From the NCBI GenBank assembly GCA_964035545.1, contig OZ037767.1:17547781-17611780 (forward strand): DNA of 64,000 bases. The letters are read 5' to 3'. Every line of letters begins with the position of its first letter. Positions within the stretch are counted from its first letter, which is position 1. The DNA comes from Bugula neritina (Eukaryota > Bryozoa > Gymnolaemata > Cheilostomatida > Bugulidae). The position numbers were made by a program, and so were the translations under genes. Below the pieces are notes generated by a model. The model did not search any database. It had not been told where the DNA came from and was given only the letters and a program-made list of their open reading frames with translations. Shown piece after piece: positions 12,351 to 32,627 of this stretch.

Positions 12351-15300
12351 ATGGATTTAGTGACAGCTGTATCACTCGCTGGTGCTCTGTTGGTCACTCT
12401 ACTAGCTGTCACATTTGGCTACTTTGTAATTCTACTGCTACTAGTTCATGCTAAGTACGACCATCTACCTGGACCTAAGAGAACCAGGTGAGAGAGTTTT
12501 CTTGGAGTAATTTCGAATGAATATTTTGTAACATTATTTCAAGTTGATGTTTACTGTGTGTTGTAGCTTTGTTCTGGGAAATGTCACAGAACTTCGGGCG
12601 TCCACTAGGAGCCCCCAAGACGCTATCAAGCTACCCAAAGATCACACGAATATGAAGCCTCTCTCATATGTAAAGTTTAGCCAATGGTAGTGTATTTATC
12701 ATGCTGCAGTATAGATTGTCACATGTAATATATATTACTAGCTATTATATAATACTACTAGCTGTAATATATTACTGGTGGTGATGCATTGTGGGACAGG
12801 TTCAAAGAGCACGGCGACACGTTTGTTCTCTTCTTCTTGCACCGAGCTATAGTCCTGACCAGAAACAGAGAGTTGCTCAAACTTATCTTTGTCAGTGGTG
12901 ACCCCAAGGACTTCCCCAAGACGGAGGCTATCAAAGTGCGCTACATTTACGGCCAAAGGTGCTCAGGCTATGTTTACTCAGTCTAAGTTTTCTAGTCAAG
13001 TTTATTACTTGCAGTTCAATATACTGAAGAGAAAATGTAGATCCTGTTTCAATGTTGGTTTGTTGTTACTAGATGTGTCTTTGTGGGTATGTCTGTGTCC
13101 TTGTGGGTATGTCTGTGTGTGTTTCACCGTTACATACATATGCACTGTCTGTAGATATCTTGGCGAGGGGTTGGCCACGGCGGTAGACCACGATGCCTGG
13201 TACATCAGACGTAAAGTGGTGGATCCAATGTTCCACAGGAACCAGCTACAGAACTCTATCAGTTCCTTCAACTCCACTGCTGATGAGTTTGTTAAGGAGT
13301 TGCAGGAGTATGCGGAGTCTGGGGAGATCTGTCAACTCTCCGGACTGTTTCACCGTGCCACTCTGGATGTTATCATGAAGGTCTGCGGCTGCTAATGTTA
13401 TCACATCTGCAGTTAGCCACTGTTCGCGCTATCTGATATTTAGACTGTCAACCAACTGCTGCAGATTGTTTCATGTTATCTGCAGATTTGTCTCTCTTGC
13501 AGACGATGTTCTCGATGGAGTCAGCTGACTTGAGCACAGAGTTCCACAGACTGGCCGTGGAGTTCGTCACCAAGAGCTTCTCTGCCGTCCAGTTAAGTGG
13601 AATTCCACTGATGGAAGTAAGCAAGGGGCTCATTCTTGACTCTTTCAAATAATGTGGTAGAAGATATTGAGTCTTTTTAAAATGGCTGCTTTGAGTATAC
13701 TGAAATGCCTGCCACAGTATTTCAAAGCTAAAAATAGAACATTATATATATTTCATTTGAAACATATTTTGATAAAATGTTCCAAATTTATGACAATTTG
13801 TAGTTTTGGATTTTTTTATAGTTTGATGATCTGACACATGGCTTGTGTGACACTTACAGTATAAACTGACACATAACTGTTGATATTTTCAGTATAAACT
13901 GACACATAACTGTTGACACTTTGAGTATAAACTGACACATAACTGTTGATATTTTGAGTATAAACTGACACATAACTGTTGATATTTTCAGTATAAACTG
14001 ACACATAACTGTTGATATTTTCAGTATAAACTGACACATAACTGTTGATATTTTCAGTATAAACTGACACATAACTGTTGATACTTTGAGTATAAACTGA
14101 CACGTAACTGTTGATACTTTCAGTACAATCCCATGTTCTACAAACACAGAAGAGACACCCGTAACCTTCTACAATCATTCCGAGCCGTTGGAGCTCGGTT
14201 TATATCTGCCAGATTAGAGGCTGTTGTGAAGGAAGAGGAAGTGCCCAATGATCTCCTCACAGCCATGGTTAGAGCTCATTGTAAGTTATGAAATTTTCAC
14301 GGGGAGAACTTAATAAAACCCGGTATTGTGTTTACACTTTCCTTTTCGGTCAGAGTCTCCTGCTAAAGATAAGAAAGTTTCCTTCACACTAAAGAATTAG
14401 TTGTTCATCTAATATGGATGGCTGAAGGGGCAATATGAATAATCCTATAGATCAACGAGTAACCTATATACTCATTTCCCATTCTCTGTGAAAAAGAAGT
14501 TGATGATGTCATATCCTGTGAGTCATTGTCTAGCCTCAACTCTTGTTATCTTTCAGTGGATCCCTCAAGAGGATACGACTTCGAGACGCTGATAGATGAG
14601 TTTGTCACCGTGATTATTGCGGGGATGGAGACCACGTCTAGTACCCTCGGCTTTATATTCCTGGAACTCGGGCGTCGGCCTGACCTATTAACTCGGTGAG
14701 TAATATAATATGACTGTAGGTTAGTAATATAATATGACTGTATGTTAGTAATATAATATGACTGTATGTTAGTAATATAATATGACTGTATGTTAGTAAT
14801 ATAATATGAGTGTAGGTTAGTAATATAATATGACTGTAGGTTAGTAATATAATATGACTGTATGTTAGTAATATAATATGACTGTAGGTTAATAATATAA
14901 TATGACTGTAGGTTAGTAATATAATATGACTGTAGATTAGTAATATAATATGACTAGGTTAGTAACAGAAGTAGACGAAGTAGTTGGTCAGAAGTCTTTC
15001 ATATCTAATGAAGACATAACTAGATTAAGTTTCACATCCATGCTGATCAAAGAGACACTGAGACAGTACTCTACCGCCCCGGGGATACTTAGACAATGCC
15101 GTAAAGAAACTACAGTCGGTGGTGTGAGAATCCCTGCCGATAGTACACTCATTGTGAGTTGTCTTTCCATCACTCTACTCTACACTCTACTACCTTTCTA
15201 TTACTCTACTCTACTACTTTTCTATTACTCTACTCTACACTCTACTACCTTTCTATTACTCTACTCTACTACCTTTCTATTACTCTACTCTACACTCTAC

Positions 15301-17165
15301 TACCTTTCTATTACTCTACTCTACTACCTTTCTATTACTCTACTCTACACTCTACTACCTTTCTATTACTCTACTCTACTACCTTTCTATTACTCTACAC
15401 TCTACTACCTTTCTACTACTCTACTCTACTACCTTTCTATTACTCTACTCTACTACCTTTCTATTACTCTACTCTACTACCTTTCTATTACTCTACTCTA
15501 CTACCTTTCTATTACTCTACTCTACTACCTTTCTATCACTCTACTCTACTTACTAGAACTTGTTCCAGGTGCATATACTAGGAGCCAACAATGATGAGAA
15601 GTACATTGAGAATCCTGAAGTATTTAATCCGGACAGATTTGATCCTCTCTCTGAGACCAGGTTGGTTCTGTGGAACATCGAGCTTAGTGAACCAGTTCTA
15701 AATAGTACAGTGTATAATATAGTGTAATATTATACGTTATATAGTATTACACTATATGTTATATAGTAATACACTATACATTATATAGTAATATACTAAA
15801 CATTATATAGTAATATAAAATCATAGTATTATATTATACGTTATACTATACATTATACTATACGTTATACTATGCATTATCCTATACGTTATACTATGCA
15901 TTATCCTATACGTTATACTATATATTACACTATTCATTATACTATACATTATACTATACATTATACTATACATTATACTATACATTATACTATACATTAT
16001 ACTATACGTTATACTATACATTATACTATACATTATACTATACATTATACTATACATTATACTATACATTATACTATGCGTTACACTATACGTTACACTA
16101 TACGTTATACTATACGTTATACTATACATTATACTATATGTTATACTATACATTATACTATACATTATACTATACGTTACACTATACGTTACACTATACA
16201 TTATACTATACATTATACTATACATTATACTATACGTTACACTATACATTATACTATACATTATACTATACATTATACTATACATTATACTATACATTAT
16301 ACTATACGTTATACTATACGTTATACTATACGTTATACTATACGTTACACTATACGTTACACTATACATTATACTATACATTATACTATACGTTATACTA
16401 TACGTTACACTATACATTACACTATACATTATACTATACATTATACTATACATTATACTATACATTATACTATACATTATACTATACATTATACTATACG
16501 TTACACTATACATTATACTATACATTATACTATACGTTACACTATACGTTACACTATACATTATACTATACATTACACTATACATTATACTATACATTAC
16601 ACTATACATTACACTATACATTACACTATACATTATACTATACATTATACTATACGTTATACTATACGTTATACTATACGTTATACTATACATTATACTA
16701 TAGACTGTCATGTTTCAGAGTGTCGCTCTTCTCTTTCCTCTCCTTCTCTCTCGGTCCACGGAACTGTGTTGGTCAGGTATTTGCTCAGGTGAGTCTAGCT
16801 GACTTCTTATCATCCTCCATGTGTTGACCAGAGTACCAGGTGAATTACTGGCTAGCTTGTATCTCTTTATACTTATATATTATGTATTTATATCTTACTT
16901 ATGGATTTAAGTTTCTAATTAAATGATATGATATCTGTATATTTTTCTCAATGTCTATACATAGACATTGATGACTACTGCTAAGCTGTTTCTAGCTATC
17001 AAACACGCTGCTACATTTGTTCTGTAGATGGAGATGAAAGTTATGATAGCTAAATTTTTTCAACATTACAATTTCCGTCTGGACGAATCAGAAACTTTCC
17101 ATCTTGGACAAAGAGCGACGTTGTTTGCACTGAGTGGAGTCAAATCTACCATACAAGCCAGATAA
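12351..17165 (+). CDS. Cytochrome P450, CYP46-like, copy 2
   Basis: Paralogue of copy 1 with the same eleven-exon structure: 12351-12487, 12567-12686, 12800-12958, 13155-13380, 13503-13616, 14124-14280, 14557-14695, 14958-15153, 15569-15660, 16719-16788, 17028-17165. These join in frame to 515 residues. Visible: membrane anchor (5-32), HLPGPKR (38-44), WYIRRKVVDPMFHRNQL in the C-helix region, AGMETT (326-331), ETLR (383-386), and haem loop FSLGPRNCVG with Cys463 as ligand. All key residues are present, so the enzyme should be functional. Introns 5, 7, 8 and 9 are filled with minisatellites. Donors GTCTGC (exon 4) and GTTGGT (exon 9) are weak but are required by the reading phase. The substrate is not predictable; a sterol is possible from family resemblance only. 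Confidence 0.93.
13846..14120. repeat. 33-bp minisatellite at the acceptor of P450-2 exon 6
   Basis: About eight copies. Each unit contains GATATTTTCAGTA or GATACTTTGAGTA, while the true acceptor is GATACTTTCAG|TA. The polypyrimidine tract and AG are thus repeated up to the exon edge. Confidence 0.88.
14696..14957. repeat. 24-bp minisatellite filling P450-2 intron 7
   Basis: About 11 copies of a 24-base unit containing GACTGTAGGTTAGTAA. The true acceptor is GACTAG|GTTAGTAA, so each copy carries an acceptor-like TAG plus the first eight exon bases. The same array is found in P450-3 (44607-44755). Confidence 0.9.
15160..15552. repeat. CTACTCTACC-type minisatellite in P450-2 intron 8
   Basis: About 16 alternating units built from CTCTACTCTACTACC and TTTCTATTA. 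It is pyrimidine-rich on the coding strand and begins a few bases after the donor. The long reading frames through it are artefacts. Confidence 0.88.
15700..16705. repeat. 1-kb 12-bp satellite in P450-2 intron 9
   Basis: About 80 copies of a 12-base unit, CATTATACTATA, with three main variants (CATTATACTATA, CGTTATACTATA, C[A/G]TTACACTATA). Length stays at 12 almost throughout while bases vary. The roughly 300-residue frames over it on both strands are artefacts of a unit divisible by three. Confidence 0.93.
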
Positions 17166-17425
17166 TGTCACCTGCCATATCTCTCATACAAGCCACCTGA
17201 TGTCACCTGCCATGTCTGTCATACAAACCACCTAATGTCACCTGCCATGTCTGTCATACAAGCCACCTGATATGTCACCTGCCATGTCTGTCATACAAGT
17301 TACCTGATGTCACCTGCCATGTCTGTCATACAAGCCACCTGATGTCACCTGCCATGTCTGTCATACAAACCACCTAATGTCACCTGCCATGTCTGTCATA
17401 CAAGCCAGATGATGTCACCTGCCAT
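17166..17425. repeat. 35-bp array derived from the P450-2 coding end
   Basis: About seven copies following the stop codon. Each contains CATACAAGCCA, the sequence that encodes the last residues of P450-2 (CATACAAGCCAGA then TAA). The unit crosses the stop codon, so the array arose by tandem duplication of the coding end and now forms the 3' UTR. Confidence 0.85.
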
Positions 17426-17740
17426 TGCATATTTATTATACAAGCTAGATGACCTTACACTCCCAACCAGGTATAGTCTGGTAATTCCCTCAATATCAGG
17501 TTACTTAGTTTATAATATTGTCATTATTTATCTTATTGTTATATATTTACCCATCACCGGTTGTTTAATTCACAGAAGATTCATGGTTGATACGGTTCTA
17601 TTTTTTATTTTTATTTCTTATACATTTTATTTGTTGAATGATTTGTAAATACAGAATTGCAGGAACTATAACATATAACACTATAAACTATTCACTATAT
17701 CCTGTATTTATTAACAGACAAAGTGCAGTGCAACATAATA

Positions 17741-17946
17741 ACTCACGCAAGTTTACAGTCACTATCCCTATGAGAAACCCCTGATAGAAAGAGTTTTTGT
17801 TAAATCGGGCTAAGGACTTATTTAAATGAGGCACAGGAGCAATTATGACAGGATGCTCTTCCTAACATCACCAATGTCCTTTGTCAGGGCTCGAACCCAT
17901 GACCTTCGCGTTTACTAGGCAAACACTCTAACCCCTAGACCACAGC
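17741..17946 (-). mobile_element. tRNA-derived SINE, copy 2, with target-site duplication
   Basis: On the minus strand it starts with an A-box-like GTGGTCTAGGGGTTAGAG and a B box GGTTCGAGCCC, then a body with GATGTTAGGAAGAGCATCC and a 3' part GTCCTTAGCCCGATTTAAC. It is flanked by a near-perfect 17-bp direct repeat (17724-17740 and 17947-17963, one mismatch). No poly(A) tail is seen. The body is about 85-90% identical by eye to the copy at 1880. Confidence 0.88.
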
Positions 17947-18549
17947 TGCACTGCAACATAATATTTATGAATTATTTAATACAAACCTAAGTTTAGTAAC
18001 AATTAAGTATGCTATCTGGTCCTGTAGAAATCCATGCTTCACCTTGGCTCTACCAAGTGTCAACTGTTCTTGTGTGGTTTATATTAATTATAACTACTAC
18101 AGTGAACTAGCTTTAATTCTCATTGATGCTTATTTTTGTTACTTTCCAATGCACCTCTACATGAAACTGAAATAACCAAAATAGCATCCTCCAGGTTTCA
18201 AACTATAACTTAATAGTACATAACATACCAAGTGACACTGTGGCATGTGAGAAAAATACAATGTAATGGTTAAATGTCGACACCACCAACAGCATCCGTT
18301 GACAGATGCGTGCTCTGTGTGTCATCAGATGTTCTGTATAAGATGTTGAATACAATCAATACAATTACGGGCTTTCCTCTGTGTCTGTTTGTAATATGAT
18401 GTAATGCACTATATCGTATTGTATTAGATATTATATCATTGCATATCATATCGTATAGTATATATATAATGCATTATAAGTATCGTGTTATATCATATCA
18501 TATCGTATAGTATATATATTGCATTATAAGTATCGTGTTATATCAACAG

Positions 18550-18683
18550 GTAAACTGATACAGACCATCACACTGAAGGATCTCGGAGTGAGTGACTGGA
18601 TAAATGACATGGCTGTGTACAAAGGGAAGCTGTTTCTGGGAGGATGTTATGGTGGTGTCAAAAGATGCTCTATAAAATACTGA
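18550..18683 (+). pseudogene. Orphan WD40-like terminal exon
   Basis: After an acceptor-like CAACAG, the frame reads TGKLIQTITLKDLGVSDWIN then DMAVYKGKLFLGG and ends at TGA (18681-18683). The pattern of a TGKLIQTI strand, a W-N motif and a VYKGKLFLGG strand is that of one WD40 blade. No other WD40 exon could be found between the P450-2 stop and NCX. It may be the last exon of a mostly lost gene or a captured fragment. The composition is distinctly more coding-like than its surroundings. Confidence 0.35.
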
Positions 18684-18942
18684 CCTCAACTGCCTACGTA
18701 CCCGTTTTAATATGGGGGTTAGTTGCAATCTCCGCACTAAATTATTTTTTTCTAAGAACTATTTCTTGGGCGCAGACTATTTGAAGTATCTTCTAGGTTG
18801 TGCCTGTCGCTTTACACCTGCTCTATTCAAGTTCTCTGGACGATGGAACTTAATTTATTGTATCGATTTACTTTGCTGTGATCTGAGTGTAGAATTTTTA
18901 TGTTATTTAAAATAGTGAACGGAATAATTAAAAACGACACAT

Positions 18943-19340
18943 TGTTTGTGAGTTCAGCATGTGACACATCAGCAAGTGTGTGAGTTCAGCATGTGACACA
19001 TCAGCGAGTGTGTGAGTTCAGCATGTGACACATCAGCAAGTGTGTGAGTTCAGCATGTGACACATCAGCGAGTGTGTGAGTTCAGCATGTGACACATCAG
19101 CAAGTGTGTGAGTTCAGCATGTGACACATCAGCAAGTGTGTGAGTTCAGCATGTGACACATCAGCGAGTGTGTGAGTTCAGCATGTGACACATCAGCAAG
19201 TGTGTGAGTTCAGCATGTGACACATCAGCAAGTGTGTGAGTTCAGCATGTGACACATCAGCAAGTGTGTGAGTTCAGCATGTGACACATCAGCAAGTGTG
19301 TGAGTTCAGCATGTGACACATCAGCGAGTTTGTGAGTTTA
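18943..19340. repeat. 32-bp minisatellite, intergenic
   Basis: About 12 very homogeneous copies with core GTGAGTTCAGCATGTGACAC. They differ mainly at one base (CAGCAAG or CAGCGAG). The rest of 19341-19966 is unique AT-rich sequence with no recognised feature, presumably the NCX 3' UTR and flank. Confidence 0.92.
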
Positions 19341-19966
19341 GAACTCAGTTAACTCGGTTTTCACAAATTTTCATGTGACCAGTTGTATGTCTTATCACCT
19401 TGCCTACTATTACATTATCTTGTACAAGTTTTGGTCAATTTTTACTCTTAAATAGAGACTAAATGCAATTTCAACTTCTTACAAATCATAGTTGAATATT
19501 TGACAAGTTTATTGTGAAAGGGTTTGTAGCAATAGTATTTAGTCCTCGGAGAAAAAATGTTGATTTTATTCAGATTGTTTAACAATTACCTGTTGCCACT
19601 AGTATAGCTGTCTGTTATCTTAGATTATAAAATGCTAAATAACCAAATTACTTGGGAGACCTGTTTAAGCACATTGTTATGTGCAGACAACTCTAATTAA
19701 AAATACATGACATGTTATGCTATAATTCATATACTGATTTAAAGGTTTAACATAATATACTGTCATAAATAAACATGATAGCACATGGTGGTTGTCCACA
19801 CATACAATAATATTCATGCTCTAACATTATACAGCAATTGTCTTCTCTACATGCTATAATACATTAACAGTTCATAGTGATTGTCTTCTCATGTAACAAT
19901 TTATATATTAACAGTTAATTGTCTGCTCGTGTTACATTATCTACTCTCTTATATCAGTACTCCGTC

Positions 19967-30579
<10,613 letters not shown>

Positions 30580-31319
30580 CCTTTATACTGGAATTACAAC
30601 GTAGCATTCTAGCATGACATTATATAATATTATATTATATTATTATTATTATAGTCTGCCCAGCATATGAGTGTTCCTTGAACCACATGCTGCGACTTGA
30701 GTTTGCAACTAGCGATACTTACATGTTATACTTACACACTGCACTTACTAAATACACTTACATGCTAACTTACTAAATATACTGATAATTATTATACTTA
30801 CACTTTATTGCTGAATAAACCACCCCAAAACTACCGACTGCACTTTACACAGGAAACATTAGATAGCCGTGAATCTACACTCAACCTATTAGATTAAGGA
30901 GGGTGGATGAACCCCCGCATCCCTACACTATCTTACAGCAGTGTGTGATATCTAGTAGGTATAGGAATAGTGCTAGAGATAGCAGACGTATAGAGAGCAC
31001 ACTATAGGGGAGAGATAAGGTGTATTATATAATACACAATACTATGTATATAGATAAGTTATCAGCGCATGACACCAGGTGAGGTTGTAAAAGTCTCTAA
31101 TAATACTCTGAACTGTCTCTAATCAATACATTATGATAGCAAGTAGCAAGAGGGATAACTCCCTCTCCCTGTTTATATATCACTAGAGATGTGCGGTCAG
31201 AATATAAACTCATTGATGGAACCGTTTCAGACATGTTGACACACTGCAGAATACAACTTGACATACTGCAGGCCACCAAGCTAGTTAAAATAGGCAAGTC
31301 TTAACTTTTCTTGAGACTA

Positions 31320-31665
31320 CATCTTTATATAACACTTACCTCGTGATACAACACTTACCTCATAATATAACACTTACCCATGATACAACACTTACCTCAT
31401 GATATAACACTTACCTCATGATACAACACTTACCTCGTGATACAACACTTACCACGTGATATAACACTTACCACGTGATACAACACTTACCCCATGATAT
31501 AACACTTACCACGTGATATAACACTTACCACGTGATACAACACTTACCCCATGATATAACACTTACCTCGTGATACAACACTTACCTCATGATACAACAC
31601 TTACCTCGTGATACAACACTTACCTCATGATACAACACTTACCTCGTGATACAACACTTACTTAT
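31320..31665. repeat. 19-bp array of consensus-like donors upstream of NCX
   Basis: About 18 copies of CTTACCTCATGATACAACA. On the minus strand, the NCX sense, each reads ATGAGGTAAGTG or ACGTGGTAAGTG, close to the ideal donor AG|GTAAGT. It is placed as expected if a non-coding first NCX exon ends at or next to the array, because the coding first exon begins with an acceptor at 30588-30589. Confidence 0.88.
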
Positions 31666-32627
31666 ATAATCATTGTAGTTAGTCTAGATTTGCTAGGTTA
31701 CACCTGGTGATGTCACAGATGGCTACAAGGTCGCTGTAAGGTCACTACATCATATGAAGTATGATTCACTCTACACCACTGAGCACTGATGAGCAGAACA
31801 TACCAGAACCTTCCAGTATAATCAAAGTTATCAACTATTAAATAATGGAGTCGTGCTAACAATGCTATTACAGCAGTATGTCCTTCACATTGTGAAATTA
31901 CATTCTTTTTATTACTTCTAATTATTGATTGTTTCAAAGTTATCTCTACATAACTAATTATCCCTTCTATTATTATGGTAGTGGCTATAAATAGTCCATA
32001 AGCCACACCAAGTGCATGCAGAACTACAACACACCAATAGGCTATGAAAGACACCATGTTCCAATATGGAAGACACCATGTTCCAATATTTATGTTCCAA
32101 TATGGAAGACACCATGTTCCAATATGGAAGACGTCATGCTCCAATATGGAAGACGTCATGTTATTCTGAGGTGTTGCAATTAAACATCACCATGGTGATA
32201 TAGTAGAGACATGCTGATGGGTGGACAGCTGGCTATAACTTGTCAATATATCTGTTTTATTCCACAAAAATATTATTTTATACACAACTAAAACTGTACA
32301 AACTTGTGACAGACCATATAGAAAACTTTCTAAAATTGTATAAATAAAACTAAGTAATTTCCTATCATTTTATTAAAAAACACAAGTGAAGTCCTGTGTA
32401 TGTAAATAGATGGGTCCCCTCTACTCCTAGGGACTTGGGGGAGGAGGTTTCCAGGGTAGAATACTTTACAATGTCAATATGATGAGTAGATAACTCTTGA
32501 CATCTGCATGAGTTGAAAGGGAGTGAGTGTTGTAGGTGAATATAGGTAATATGGAAGACAGCAGAATGAGGGCGGGGCTAGGACAGTAGAATGAGGGAGG
32601 GGCCAGAACAGTAGAAAGAGGGCGGGG
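31666..32627. other. NDUFAF1 3' flank and intergenic sequence
   Basis: A small array of GGAAGACACCATGTTCCAAT (32045-32160), a short G-rich stretch (32565-32630), and otherwise unique AT-rich DNA. Candidate NDUFAF1 poly(A) signals (TTTATT on the plus strand) lie near 32255 and 32370. A 148-residue frame at 31713-32159 begins in the small array and resembles nothing I know. Confidence 0.5.

Noticed and set aside
11865-12454. Frames of 156-181 residues upstream of P450-2
   Set aside because: Translations of the 19-bp array; they run out of phase with the P450-2 first exon.
15821-16827. Frames of about 230-306 residues (YSIMYSIM, HYTIHYTI, YYTLYYTL) on both strands
   Set aside because: 12-bp satellite with a unit divisible by three; no protein evidence.
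17409-17648. 79-residue hydrophobic frame after P450-2
   Set aside because: Begins in the array derived from the P450 end and continues into AT-rich DNA; no gene signals.
31713-32159. 148-residue minus-strand frame with hydrophobic stretches
   Set aside because: Starts inside a small tandem repeat, no known motif, no clear splice partner; most likely chance in an AT-rich 3' flank.
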